Source: Arthrobacter humicola (GTDB taxonomy: Bacteria > Actinomycetota > Actinomycetes > Actinomycetales > Micrococcaceae). From it: a stretch of 64,000 nucleotides of DNA. The notes under the pieces are model-generated. The model searched no databases. It had not been told where the DNA came from and was given only the letters and a program-made list of their open reading frames with translations. Of this stretch, positions 27,953 through 37,415 are shown piece by piece (position 1 is the stretch's first letter; each line of letters begins with the position of its first letter). The stretch lies in contig NZ_JAFKON010000006.1 of assembly GCF_022803015.1 (NCBI RefSeq), forward strand, positions 216,570 through 280,569. The letters run 5' to 3'. A program made the translations under genes and the position numbers.

Positions 27953-28816
27953 CTACAGGGCCGGCTGCACGCCAAAGGCCACGGCGAGCTTCATGATCTT
28001 CTCGGCCCGGCCCAGGCGCGGCAGGTCGGAGCCGTCCCGGATGACGCGGCCGCTGGCTTCGAAGTCGGCCATGAAGTCCGTGGCCCAGGCGACGTCGGAC
28101 GGGGTGGGGCTGATGACCTCGTTGATGACCGGGGTCTGGTCGATGGCGAGGCAGAGCTTCCCGGTCATCCCCATCATCACCGTGATGCCGGTCTGTTCGC
28201 GCAGAATCGGGTGGTTCGTCCCGACGGTGGGGCCGTCGATGGGGCCGGGCAGGTTGCCCACGCGGCTGGCCACAACGAGCTTGGCGCGGGGGTAGGCCAT
28301 GGCTTCCGCGGTGGCCGCCATGCCGGTGTCGCGGCGGAAGTCGCCCGAGCCGAAGGCCAGGCGGAAGGCGCCCTGGGCCTTGGCGATGTTGTTGGCTTCC
28401 TCGATGCCGACGGCGGACTCGACCAGGGGGATCACCGGGGTCTTGCCGTCCATCCGGTGGAAGCTCTCCGTGACCTGGTCGGCCGATTCGGTTTTGGCCA
28501 GCATGATGCCCAGCAGGCCGGGGGTGCCGCGCAGGCCGGCGAGGTCGTCGGCCCAGAACGGGCTGGTGGCGTCGTTGATCCGGACCCATGCGCTGCCGCC
28601 GGCGGTCAGCCAGTTCACGACGTTGGCGCGGGCGGCGTCCTTCTGCGAGGGGTCCACCGCGTCTTCGATGTCGAGGATGATCGCATCGGCCCGGGAGACG
28701 GCGGACTGGTCGAAGAGGTCGGTCTTCATCGCGTTAACCAGCAGCCAGGAGCGGGCGATGTCGGCCGGGATGTTGCGTTGGGGCCGAAGTGATTCGGCGG
28801 TGGTGGTAGAGGTCAT
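27953..28816 (-). CDS. CoA-ester lyase (HpcH/HpaI / CitE family)
   Basis: The 287-residue protein has the CitE-like barrel: RSWLLVNAMKTDLFDQSAVSRADAIILDIEDAVDPSQKD with acidic metal ligands, VPIVPLVESAVG-like IPLVESAVGIEEA, and AFGSGDFRRDT. Relatives cleave malyl-CoA, citramalyl-CoA or similar esters. TAGCGT (28823-28828, minus strand) is 6 bases before ATG 28816. The exact ester is not clear. Confidence 0.88.
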   Translation of the reverse strand: MTSTTTAESLRPQRNIPADIARSWLLVNAMKTDLFDQSAVSRADAIILDIEDAVDPSQKDAARANVVNWLTAGGSAWVRINDATSPFWADDLAGLRGTPGLLGIMLAKTESADQVTESFHRMDGKTPVIPLVESAVGIEEANNIAKAQGAFRLAFGSGDFRRDTGMAATAEAMAYPRAKLVVASRVGNLPGPIDGPTVGTNHPILREQTGITVMMGMTGKLCLAIDQTPVINEVISPTPSDVAWATDFMADFEASGRVIRDGSDLPRLGRAEKIMKLAVAFGVQPAL

Positions 28817-28977
28817 GCATCTACGCTAGTCGCCCGGGGGCACTTGCCGCTAAGCGATCCGGCCTTCAGCGGCGACCATTACGACCAAAATCACATCCCT
28901 GCCCAGCTGGCCGGCAGCAGAAGCCGTTTCCAGGCTCAAAACGACCAGGCGGCCGGCCAGTTGGGTGGGCGGACCGG

Positions 28978-29970
28978 CTAGGGGATGTTGCTTCCCCGGG
29001 CCGCGACCCAGAGCCCGTACCACTCGGCGCGCGTCATCGCCGCGGCGGCCTCGGGGGCGCCGGCGCAGGCGAGGATCCGGTCCGGGTTCGCGGTGCCGAT
29101 CACGGGCGCAATCCCGGCAGGGTGCCTCATGAGCCAGCCGAGCACGATCGCTTCCCCCGTGGTTCCCTTCTCGGCGGCCAGGGCGGCCACGAGGGAGGTG
29201 GCAGCCTCCTCGGCCGGCGTCCGCGCGGCCGCCGGCGCCCCGGTGTAGAGGCCGCGGGCCAGCGACCCGTACGCCTGCAGCCGGATGCCGTTCCGGACGC
29301 AGTGCTCCACGGTTCCGTGCGGGAAGCTGTAGTCCGTGCCCTCGGCATGGTTGACCAGCACCGTGCTTTCCAGCCATGCCCGTTTCAGCAGGCTCATTTC
29401 GAGCTGGTTGCCCACCACGGGAACCTCGAGCCGGTCCTGCAGCATCTCGATCTGCGGGCCCGACATGTTGGACACGCCCACGGCCCGCACCTTGCCTTCG
29501 GCCATGAGCTGCCCGACGGCGGAGGCCACCTCCGCCGGATCCATCAGGGGATCCGGGCGGTGCAGCATGAGCACGTCGACGTAGTCCGTCCGGAGCCGGG
29601 CCAGGCTTTCGTTGACCCGCGCCAGGATGCCGTCCCGGCTGAGGTCGTAGTAGGCCTCCAGGCCCTGCTCGTTGAGCCGGATGCCGCACTTGGTCTGCAG
29701 CCGGATTTTCTCCCGCAGCCCGGGGGTGCGGGCCAGGACTTCGCCGAACACGGCTTCGGCCTTGCCGTTGGTGTAGATGTCCGCGTGGTCGAAGAGTGTG
29801 ATGCCCGCGTTCAGGGCGGCCTCGACGGCCGCGGCCGCCTCGTCCACGTGTGCGGACGAGTACGGCTCGGCCGACCAGTCGCCGCCCAGGCCCATGCAGC
29901 CGTAGACGAGTTCCTGGGGGAGGTTGCCGCCGGCGGGCGTGCCGGGCGAAGCCTGCGGTGCGGGACTCAC
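28978..29970 (-). CDS. Aldo/keto reductase
   Basis: The 330-residue NADPH-dependent oxidoreductase shows the AKR tetrad: Asp and Tyr in ITLFDHADIYTNGKAE, Lys in LQTKCGI and His in VLMLHRPDP. GVSNMSGPQIEML and the C-terminal cofactor loop APVIGTANPDRI are present. It is of the YdhF-like group. GTG 29970 overlaps the stop of the alpha-glucosidase gene, so the two enzymes are made together, probably for sugar use. Confidence 0.92.
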   Translation of the reverse strand: MSPAPQASPGTPAGGNLPQELVYGCMGLGGDWSAEPYSSAHVDEAAAAVEAALNAGITLFDHADIYTNGKAEAVFGEVLARTPGLREKIRLQTKCGIRLNEQGLEAYYDLSRDGILARVNESLARLRTDYVDVLMLHRPDPLMDPAEVASAVGQLMAEGKVRAVGVSNMSGPQIEMLQDRLEVPVVGNQLEMSLLKRAWLESTVLVNHAEGTDYSFPHGTVEHCVRNGIRLQAYGSLARGLYTGAPAAARTPAEEAATSLVAALAAEKGTTGEAIVLGWLMRHPAGIAPVIGTANPDRILACAGAPEAAAAMTRAEWYGLWVAARGSNIP

Positions 29971-31673
29971 CGCAGCCAGACGGTGGTGTTGGCCGGCAGC
30001 TGCCCGCCATCCAGCGGGCCGCTGCTGACCAGCACCTCGCCGGCCGGCAGGTCAACCGGCGCGTCGCCGAAGTTGGTCACCGTCTGCCAGCCGCCGGGAC
30101 GGCTGAAGCGCAGGACGTCGGCGCTGCCGGATTCCTGCCACTGCAGTTCCTCCGAGGTCTGGAGTTCGCGGCGCAGCTTCAGGGCCTTGCGGTAGAGCTC
30201 GAGGGTGGAGCCTTCCACGCCGTCCTGGGCTGCCACCGCGTAGCGGCTGAACCATGCCGGCTGCGGGAGGTGTGCCCCGCCGGCGCCAAAGCCGAACGAA
30301 GTGCCCTCCGGGGCCCAGGGCAGGGGCACGCGGCAGCCGTCGCGGCCGATCTCCACGCCCTTGTTCCGGAAGAAGGTGGGGTCCTGGCGCTCTGCGTCGG
30401 GGATCCCCGCGACTTCCTGCAGGCCCAGTTCCTCGCCCTGGTACAGGTAGGCCGAACCCGGCAGGGCCAGCATCAGCAAGGTCGCGGCGCGGGCCCGGCG
30501 CAGGCCGAGTTCGACGTCGAGCTCCTCGACGGGGGCGCCGGCCAGCAGCCAGCCCTTGCCGTCCTGGCCCTGGGCGTGCTTGCCGCCGCCCTGGGGCAGG
30601 CCGTAGCGGGTGGCGTGGCGGACGACGTCGTGGTTGGAGAAAACCCAGGTGGAGGAGGCACCGGACTCGGTGGCCTCGGCGAGGTTCCGGGCGATGATTT
30701 CGCGGAACTCGCCGGCGTCGAAGTCGGCCTGCAGGAGGTCGAAGTTGAACGCCTGGCCCAGGCCCTCCGGGCTGGCGTAACGGGCGCGGCGGGTGGCGTG
30801 CACCCAGGCCTCGGCCACGGCGGTGCGCGGCGGGTTGTACTCGTTGAACACCTCGCGCCATTCGGCGTAGATCTCGTGGACTTCATCGCGGTCCCAGAAC
30901 GGGTGCGAGCCGTCCGGGAAGCCGTCCGTTCCGGTGTTGGCGGCGCTGAGCTCCACCTTGGAGATCAGCGGCTCGGTGAGGTCCTTGGTCAGCGCGTGGG
31001 CGACGTCGACGCGGAAGCCGTCCACGCCGCGGTCGGACCAGAAGCGGAGCGTCTTGAGGAAGTCGTCGCGGATTTCCCGGTTGGCCCAGTTCAGGTCCGG
31101 CTGTTCCCTGGCGAAGATGTGCATGTACCACTGGCCGGGCGTGCCGTCGGGCTCGGTGATGCGCTCCCAGGCGGGGCCGCCGAAGACGGATTCCCAGTCC
31201 GACGGCGCGAGCTCGCCGTTTTCGCCGAGACCGTCGCGGAAGATGTAGCGGTCGCGGGCCGCGGAGCCGCGCGGGGAGGCCAGGGCCTCCTGGAACCACT
31301 CGTGCCGGTTCGAGGAGTGGTTGGGGACGATGTCGGCGATGAGCTTGATGCCGGCGGCGTGCAGCGCGGCGGACATCTCGTCGAAGTCCGCCAGGGTGCC
31401 GAGCTTGGGGTCCACGTCGCGGTAGTCGTCGACGTCGTAGCCTCCGTCGGCGAGGGCCGAGGGGTAGAACGGGGAGAGCCAGACGGCGTCGATCCCGAGG
31501 TCCTTCAGGTACGGGACCTTGGCGGTGATGCCCTTGATGTCGCCCAGGCCGTCACCGTTGGAGTCCGAAAAGCTCCGCGGGTAGATCTGGTACACCGATG
31601 CCTGGCGCCACCAGTTGGGGTCGGCGGCGAGGTCGGAACCGGACAGGGTTGCCAGCGTGGCGGTGTTGGTCAA
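29967..31673 (-). CDS. GH13 alpha-glucosidase
   Basis: This 568-residue glycoside hydrolase has all GH13 regions: ADIVPNHSS, GFRVDVAHAL with the Asp nucleophile, AVAEAWVH with the acid Glu, and FSNHDVVRHATRYG with the third Asp. The QXXIYPRSFSDSNGDGLGDIKGI start is typical of oligo-1,6-glucosidase and alpha-glucosidase. There is no signal peptide, so it acts on imported oligosaccharides. The start is TTG 31673 after AAGGA. A divergent ROK regulator lies 100 bases away. Confidence 0.94.
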   Translation of the reverse strand: MTNTATLATLSGSDLAADPNWWRQASVYQIYPRSFSDSNGDGLGDIKGITAKVPYLKDLGIDAVWLSPFYPSALADGGYDVDDYRDVDPKLGTLADFDEMSAALHAAGIKLIADIVPNHSSNRHEWFQEALASPRGSAARDRYIFRDGLGENGELAPSDWESVFGGPAWERITEPDGTPGQWYMHIFAREQPDLNWANREIRDDFLKTLRFWSDRGVDGFRVDVAHALTKDLTEPLISKVELSAANTGTDGFPDGSHPFWDRDEVHEIYAEWREVFNEYNPPRTAVAEAWVHATRRARYASPEGLGQAFNFDLLQADFDAGEFREIIARNLAEATESGASSTWVFSNHDVVRHATRYGLPQGGGKHAQGQDGKGWLLAGAPVEELDVELGLRRARAATLLMLALPGSAYLYQGEELGLQEVAGIPDAERQDPTFFRNKGVEIGRDGCRVPLPWAPEGTSFGFGAGGAHLPQPAWFSRYAVAAQDGVEGSTLELYRKALKLRRELQTSEELQWQESGSADVLRFSRPGGWQTVTNFGDAPVDLPAGEVLVSSGPLDGGQLPANTTVWLR

Positions 31674-31708
31674 AGGAGATTCCTTCGGGTCTGGGAGGGC
31701 TTCTGGTA

Positions 31709-31727
31709 ATTTAGATACAAGCTAAAT
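31709..31727. promoter_or_regulatory. Candidate ROK-regulator operator
   Basis: ATTTAG (31709-31714) and CTAAAT (31722-31727) form an inverted repeat with a 7-base centre in the AT-rich gap between the alpha-glucosidase and ROK genes. The site could serve both divergent promoters. ROK repressors bind AT-rich dyads of this type. Confidence 0.55.
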
Positions 31728-31773
31728 ATATTGCCTGAACAATTATGGGTCCGGGGACAGAAGAGGTCAAGAA

Positions 31774-32955
31774 GTGATGCCGCACGCAGCCGCCGCCACG
31801 CCGCAGCTGCTGCGCCGCGTCAACGCCCAGGCCGTGCTGCGCCACATCCGCGGCGCCGATGTTGCCACCGGAACCGAGTTGATGGCCCTGACCGGGCTGA
31901 CCCGGGCCTCGGTGATTGCCGTCTGCGAGGACCTGATCGGCCGGGGCTGGATCGTGGAGCAGGACCAGCCCGCAGACCCGGCAAGTCCGCGGAAGGGCCG
32001 GCCGGCCCGGCGCTTTGCCTTCAACCGGGGAGCGGGCTTCGTGCTGGGCCTGGACATTGGTGCCGCGACCACCACCGCCGCCGTGGCCGACCTCCGCGGC
32101 ACGGTGATCGGCCGTTCCAGCGGGAGCTTCCGCGCGGCGGACATCCCCGCGCAGGAGCGGATCGGCGTCGTCGATCTCGCCTGCTGCGAGGCGCTGGAAG
32201 CCGCGGGAGCGGACCCGGGCAGGGTCCTGGCCGTCGGCGCCGGGATCGCAGCGCCGGTGGACCGCGACGGCAACGTTCTGGTGACGCAGCGTTTTTGGAG
32301 CCTGTTCGACGTCGGGCTCCGCTCCGCGCTGAAGGAGCTGCACGGCTGGACCGTGCTCCTGGAGAACGACGCCAACCTGGCTGCGCTCGGTGAGCGCTGG
32401 CGCGGGTCCGGCGTGGGTGTGGATGATCTGGTGGTGCTCCTGGCCGGCGAACGCCTGGGCGCCGGCGTGATGGAATCCGGCCGCCTGCTCCACGGCCGCG
32501 GCGGGGCCGCCGGCGAGATGGGCTATCTGGACATGGTGGAAGGTGTTGGCTCCAGCGACGGCATCGCGGCCCTGGTGCGGCAGTGGTCGGCGGCCGGCGG
32601 CGGACCCTCCGCGGGCGGCCCTGCCAGTGCGCCGCGCGTCTTCGCGGACGCGGCCGCGGGAGACCCCGCGGCCCTGGCCATCCTGGACCGGATTTCGGAG
32701 CGCATGGCCCGGGTCATCGCCTCGATCGCGAGCCTGATCAACCCCGAGCAGGTGGTGATTGGCGGCGCCGTCGCCGAGTCCGCCGGGGCGCTGCTGCCGG
32801 GCATCACAGCGCTGCTTCCCCGCTTCACCGCGACTCCTCCGCGGGTGACGGTCTCACCCCTGGGCGACGCGATCGTCACGGCGGGCGCGGTCCGGCACGC
32901 CCTGGACTACGTTGAGGCGAATGCCTTGGAGCTGGCCCTCCCCGCGCGGGGCTGA
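31774..32955 (+). CDS. ROK-family transcriptional regulator
   Basis: The 393-residue protein has an N-terminal winged helix (residues about 10-75, LLRRVNAQAVLRHIRGADVATGTELM) and a ROK sugar-kinase-like domain (VLGLDIGAATTTAAVADLRG; LLENDANLAALGE). The usual ROK zinc motif CxCGxxGC is not present near residue 240; instead the segment reads HGRGGAAGEMGYLD, so metal binding is probably lost. It most likely represses the divergent GH13-AKR operon. Confidence 0.92.
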   Translation: MMPHAAAATPQLLRRVNAQAVLRHIRGADVATGTELMALTGLTRASVIAVCEDLIGRGWIVEQDQPADPASPRKGRPARRFAFNRGAGFVLGLDIGAATTTAAVADLRGTVIGRSSGSFRAADIPAQERIGVVDLACCEALEAAGADPGRVLAVGAGIAAPVDRDGNVLVTQRFWSLFDVGLRSALKELHGWTVLLENDANLAALGERWRGSGVGVDDLVVLLAGERLGAGVMESGRLLHGRGGAAGEMGYLDMVEGVGSSDGIAALVRQWSAAGGGPSAGGPASAPRVFADAAAGDPAALAILDRISERMARVIASIASLINPEQVVIGGAVAESAGALLPGITALLPRFTATPPRVTVSPLGDAIVTAGAVRHALDYVEANALELALPARG

Positions 32956-32970
32956 CCCTGGTCCGTTGCC

Positions 32971-34542
32971 CTAGTCCGGCATGATCATGGTGCGCAGGTC
33001 CAGCTGCCGCAGCACCCGGTCCGCGACTTCCGGGTCCATGCCCGGCTCGTTCCGGGCCGCTACGACTTCCCGGCGGGCCGCATCGAGGGCGATCGTCTGC
33101 ACCGCAATCGCCAGTTCCCGGCCACGCTTGCGCTGCTCCCCCGCGCTTTCATTCCGCAGGCTCCCGTCCAGCAACTCGGCGTGCAGCCGGGTCATTTTCT
33201 CCTTCACGAGCGCCACCTTATCCGCCGGCAGCTCCTTCATGAGCTCATTGTCCTTCAGGGCCGCGATCGCTGCCTGTTGCGCCCGGCTCGCCAACACGCG
33301 GGCGGCGTCGCGTTCTTCGGAACCGTCCTCGGACGCCTTCAGGACCCGCATGAGCCACGGCAGCGTCAGCCCGGGCAGCACCAGGGTGGCCAGCAGCACG
33401 GCGCAGGCGATCACCAGCAGCTCGCTGCGGGCCGGGAACGGCGTGCCGTCCGCAACGGTCAGCGGAAGAGCCAGGGCCAGCGCCAGGGTGGCCAGGCCGC
33501 GCATGCCGCACCACGTGAGTATCAGAACGTCCTTGGCCGAAGTAGGGCGCAGAACATCCTTCCTCGCCCGGGAGAGGCCGGACATCATGGCCAGCCAGGC
33601 GAAGCGTGCGGCGAACACCAGGACGCACACCACCGCGGCCGTCCCGACCATGCCGAAAACGCCGCTGCCTTCGTCGTGGATGACCTGCCGTACTTCCAGC
33701 CCCACCAGCCCGAACGCCAGGCCGGTGACCAGCAGTTCCACGACGTCCCAGAACGCGGTGCGGGTGACCCTCTCCGCGGCGTCCCCGGGCCGGGAGTGCC
33801 GCTGCATTTCCAGCGCGGTGACGACGACGGCGATCACCCCGGAGGCGTGCACCTCCTCGGCCAGGATGTAGGCGGCAAACGGCACCACCAGGGTGACGGC
33901 GCTCCGGGCCACCATGGAGGTCACCAGGCGGGTGATCAGGCTCGTGAGCCAGCCCATGCCGATCCCCACAACCACCGCGATCGCAGCTCCCAGGACAAAC
34001 TGGAGGACGACGTCGGAGGCAATCTTGGTGCCGGCGACGGCGGCGGCCACAGCCGCCTGGAAGATGACGATGGCGGCGGCGTCGTTGAACAGGCCCTCGC
34101 TCTGGAGCACGTTGATGAGCCGCCGCGGCATGTGGACCCGGCTGGCGATGGAGTCCACGGCCACGGGATCGGGCGGGGCCACCATGGCGCCCAGGGCGAT
34201 CGCGGCCGGTATGCCGATGCCCGGGATCATGAGCCAGGCCGCGCCCGCGACCACCGCCGTCGAGACCACCACGAGCGCGACGGCAAGCATCAGCAACGTG
34301 CGCCAGCGGACCCGGAAAACAGCCCACGAACTGCGCTGCGCTGTCGCGAAGAGCAGCGGGGGCAGGAAAATGGGCAGGATCAGCTCGGGCGGGATCTGGA
34401 TCTCCGGGAAGCCGGGGATGAACGTCAGGGCAACGGCCAGGATCAGCATCAGCACCGGGTAGGGCAGCCTCAGCTTCTCTCCGAGACCGACAGCGCCCAC
34501 CGTAGCCAGCAGAAGTCCAACGATGAGTGCCAACTGATCCAT
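32971..34542 (-). CDS. CPA1-family Na+/H+ antiporter
   Basis: This 523-residue protein has 12 or more helices. The ion-binding segment APPDPVAVDSIAS and SEGLFNDAAAIVIFQ, with the Asn-Asp pair of electroneutral CPA1 exchangers, are clear. A long hydrophilic C-terminal tail (from about residue 400) is typical of NhaP/YjcE members and may be regulatory. ATG 34542 follows GGGGGAAG; a longer frame to 34605 lacks such a site. Confidence 0.92.
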   Translation of the reverse strand: MDQLALIVGLLLATVGAVGLGEKLRLPYPVLMLILAVALTFIPGFPEIQIPPELILPIFLPPLLFATAQRSSWAVFRVRWRTLLMLAVALVVVSTAVVAGAAWLMIPGIGIPAAIALGAMVAPPDPVAVDSIASRVHMPRRLINVLQSEGLFNDAAAIVIFQAAVAAAVAGTKIASDVVLQFVLGAAIAVVVGIGMGWLTSLITRLVTSMVARSAVTLVVPFAAYILAEEVHASGVIAVVVTALEMQRHSRPGDAAERVTRTAFWDVVELLVTGLAFGLVGLEVRQVIHDEGSGVFGMVGTAAVVCVLVFAARFAWLAMMSGLSRARKDVLRPTSAKDVLILTWCGMRGLATLALALALPLTVADGTPFPARSELLVIACAVLLATLVLPGLTLPWLMRVLKASEDGSEERDAARVLASRAQQAAIAALKDNELMKELPADKVALVKEKMTRLHAELLDGSLRNESAGEQRKRGRELAIAVQTIALDAARREVVAARNEPGMDPEVADRVLRQLDLRTMIMPD

Positions 34543-34626
34543 GTGCCCGCTTCCCCCGGAGGCGGCCGGGCCATCCCGGGTGGATGCGCGGACCGCCCCC
34601 ACCACCCTATCGGGAAGGGTCCTGGG

Positions 34627-35286
34627 CTAGCCCAACGGTTCCAGCGCTGCCGCGAGCGGGAGCGTGCCGTCCCGGAACTCGATGGTACGCCCGATCGTGG
34701 CCGGCAGCCCGAGGACCGCCGCCGCCACCAGGGCGACGTTGGCCCGGGCGGTTTCGGTGCCGTCGGACGTGTCGGCGGGGGCGACGTCGATCATCCCGTT
34801 GCCGGGTCCCGCGGTCAGCGTTCCGGGGCCCAGGACGGTCCAGTCAAGGCCTGAACCGCGCAGGTACTCATCCGCCGCGGCCTTGGCTTCGGCGTAGGCG
34901 AAGAAGCCGTTGTCCGCGGGGACTCCGTGGTCCGGCCCGGCCCCGAAATAGGACACCATGACGTACCTGCTGACGCCCGCTTCCGCCGCTGCGTCCATGG
35001 AACGGATCGCGGCGTCGCGGTCCACGGCGTAGGTCCGTTCGGGGCTGCCGCCGCCGGCTCCGGCCGACCACACCAGGGCGTCGTGTCCGTGGAGGGCTCC
35101 GGCGATCTGCGCCGTCGTCGCGTTCTCCACATCCAGCAGCGCCGGCGTGGCGCCGGTGGCCGCGACGTCGGCCGCATGGTCCGGGTTGCGGATAAAGGAG
35201 GTGACCCCGTGCCCTTCCGCCGCGAGGATCCTGGACAGTTCCAAAGCCACTTTGCCGTGGCCGCCGATGATTGCGATGCGCGTCAT
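34627..35286 (-). CDS. NAD(P)H-binding (atypical SDR) protein
   Basis: The 219-residue protein is a Rossmann-fold member of the atypical SDR group with RIAIIGGHGKVALEL (dinucleotide loop) and YVMVSYFGAGPDHG. The usual Tyr-Lys pair may be partly kept (FFAYAEAKAAADEYLR). Its ATG overlaps the TGA of the upstream yidC-like gene. The substrate is unknown. Confidence 0.88.
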   Translation of the reverse strand: MTRIAIIGGHGKVALELSRILAAEGHGVTSFIRNPDHAADVAATGATPALLDVENATTAQIAGALHGHDALVWSAGAGGGSPERTYAVDRDAAIRSMDAAAEAGVSRYVMVSYFGAGPDHGVPADNGFFAYAEAKAAADEYLRGSGLDWTVLGPGTLTAGPGNGMIDVAPADTSDGTETARANVALVAAAVLGLPATIGRTIEFRDGTLPLAAALEPLG

Positions 35287-36075
35287 GGTCCCATTCTGTC
35301 CCACCGGACAGCGAACTGCTGCCCCATGGTCCACAGGTTGGTGGTGGTCCAGTAGATCAGGACGCCGATGGGGAACACGATCCCGCCCACACCGAAGACG
35401 ACCGGCAGGCTGTACAGCAGCACCTTTTGCGGGCCCATGAGCGGTGTCGCCACGGCCTCGCCGGACAGGCTCCTGGCCATGATCTGCCGCTGCGTGATGA
35501 GCTGCGAGGCCGTCATGGCCAGGATCATCGCAATGGAGAGGATCCACACCGAGAGCTGACTGCCGCCGCCGCCGTGCAGCAGCGAGGCCGAGAGCGGGGC
35601 GCCGAAAATCGTGGACTCGTCGAACTGCGCGACCTGTTCGGGGCTCATGGCCCCGACGGCTTCTCCCTGGCCGGCTGATGCCGGACAGCATCTGGAACAG
35701 CGCGAAGAAGAAGGGCATCTGGATCAGCAGGGGCAGGCAGGCGGAGAACGGGTTGGTGCCGTGCGCCTTGTAGAGGGCCATCTGTTCCTGCGCCATGGCC
35801 TGGCGGGAGACCGGATCGGTCTTGCCCTTGTATTTGTCCTGGAGCTTCTTCAGGTCCGGCTGCAGCCGCCTCATGCGCTGCTGGACGTTGACCTGTTTGA
35901 GGAACACCGGGATCAGGGCGGCGCGGATCACCAGCACGAGCCCGATGATGGACAGCGTCCAGGTCCAGCCGCTGGCCGCCGGCATGCCGATGGCGCTGAG
36001 TCCGTCATGGAAACCCGCCATCATGGCTGAGACCAGCCATTTGAACGGGGCCATGATGGTGCCAAGAAGGTCCAC
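35283..36075 (-). pseudogene. yidC: Second yidC/Oxa1-type insertase, frameshifted
   Basis: The product would be about 265 residues of a five-helix YidC. The N-terminal part, from GTG 36075 (after GGGGA), includes the conserved Arg in LVIRAALIPVF, then NPFSACLPLLIQMPFFFALF. The reading then shifts near 35670-35675: after LSGIS the correct frame resumes as AGQGEAVGAMSPEQVAQFD and continues through WTTTNLWTMGQQ to the stop at 35283. A loss of two bases (GC) in a GCGCC-type run would explain it. It is either a real inactivating change or a sequencing error; all other residues look well kept. The stop overlaps the next gene by four bases. Confidence 0.85.
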
Positions 36076-36087
36076 TGATATCCCCAA

Positions 36088-36645
36088 CCGTCAGTTGCTG
36101 CAAAGCTACGGCGAAACAAGCCGCTTGTCACGGGCTCGCGTTGCGGAAGGCACACCGCTGACCAGGAGACGATTCAGCCGGTGTCCGGGCGTGCCCGCAC
36201 TGCACTGACGCCGTTGATTTTTTAATCCTCCCTGCGCGAAGTGCATTCCCGTAGTCGCCACCTTCCCCACCGACGAGCCGGTGCCGTGGCGGAGCTACAG
36301 CCGCCACTTGGGCCGCAAGCTATCCCCTAGCGTGGCCGAAAACAGGATTCCCTGAGCGTGTAGAGGTGGGAGGTACCAACCGCCCCCTCTCTCAGTCCCA
36401 CTTTGGCCCAAACCCACCTCAGACGGGCCTGTCAGCTTCTATCCCGTACGACGTCGGAGGCGCTATCACTACCGGGGACAGCGGCGGGGCTGTCGCGGGT
36501 CCCTCCCCCTCCCCTTTGTGAGGGGGGCATGAGAGGACGGGGGCAACCGGACAGAATGTCAGGTGAAGGACCCGAGGACTGGATCCCCGCCCAGTAGGCT
36601 CGGGGCAAGGGCACCCTAGCGGCGGATTGTGGAGGCAAGGCAATC
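36088..36645. other. Gene-free interval at the left edge of the accessory region
   Basis: About 560 bases with no supported gene. It must contain the yidC promoter at its left end. A CCCCCTC/GAGGGGG stem-loop lies near 36502-36525 without a T run. A short open frame (36218-36355) has no start codon and may be a gene remnant. GC content begins to fall here. Confidence 0.5.
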
Positions 36646-36867
36646 GTGGAAGGCATCGTGTTCATGCTTGTGGCGTCGGCGTGGTTCGTCTTCCGTAGGC
36701 GCATAGCCGCGTATCAGGTGTACCTGATCACGGAAAAGTTCAAAGTACTTGCCGTCAGGGACAAGGCTGAGCAAGCCCAGGGCATGGAGGGCATAGGCAT
36801 CCTGTTCTGCTCGCTACTCTTCGGTGCCGGCGCCCTCATGGTGGTGCTCCACATTTTGTTCGACTAG
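36646..36867 (+). CDS. 73-residue membrane protein
   Basis: GTG 36646 follows GGAGG. The product has an N-terminal helix (residues 3-18), a basic region (FRRRIAAYQ), and a C-terminal helix (residues 49-71). No family recognised. It is the first of several tiny membrane proteins in this region. Confidence 0.75.
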   Translation: MEGIVFMLVASAWFVFRRRIAAYQVYLITEKFKVLAVRDKAEQAQGMEGIGILFCSLLFGAGALMVVLHILFD

Positions 36868-36965
36868 CGGCTCTATCAAAACGATCGTATTGGGTGCATC
36901 TGCCCGCCACGGAAGGTATACGTCTGCCCGTTGGCATGACTGACCTCCAGCCGTACGATGCGGCC

Positions 36966-37316
36966 ATGAGGAAAAACGTCGGGAGAGCCGGAGTAATGGC
37001 CCTCATCCTGTTCACTTTGTCGTCGTGTGCGGCGCAACCGGCCTCCACCGGCGCCGTGCCAAGCGGTAGTGCCGCGCCTTGTCACGGCGCCTATGTTGCT
37101 GACGTTGACACGAGTGTTCCCGGAGAGCCAACCCCTGAAGCGGCCGCGGTGACGTGGGCTAAGTCGGTAAACGCGCCTTCCGGCGCTCCAACCGATGGAT
37201 GGAAAGCAATCGATGAACGGACGGCGCGCAGTGGTGACTGGATTGCCGGTGTAAGCCGGACCATTCCTGGCGGCTGGGTAGTTTCTGGTCTCGGGTGCGG
37301 CATCACCCGGAGCTAA
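36966..37316 (+). CDS. Small lipoprotein
   Basis: The 116-residue product starts MRKNVGRAGVMALILFTLSSCAAQP: a signal peptide with lipobox LSSC, so Cys20-21 is probably lipidated and the mature domain faces outward. The mature part contains two more Cys residues (PCHGAY and GLGCG) that may form a disulfide. TACGAT (36954-36959) is 6 bases before ATG 36966. The function is unknown. Confidence 0.8.
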   Translation: MRKNVGRAGVMALILFTLSSCAAQPASTGAVPSGSAAPCHGAYVADVDTSVPGEPTPEAAAVTWAKSVNAPSGAPTDGWKAIDERTARSGDWIAGVSRTIPGGWVVSGLGCGITRS

Positions 37317-37415
37317 CTTGAGTGGTCCCCTGTGACCGTCAGTTCGGGATTGGCGGTCAAATCGCAGCTCCAAATGGCGACTTTCCGGATCCGCGGGGGA
37401 ATCTCCGTCGCTCGA

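Noticed and set aside
35660..35690. Programmed frameshift in yidC
   Set aside because: No slippery heptamer or downstream structure is visible, and the missing-dinucleotide explanation is simpler.
36218..36355. Open frame ending ...SVAENRIP as a gene
   Set aside because: It has no start codon, ribosome site or -10 box; at most a remnant.
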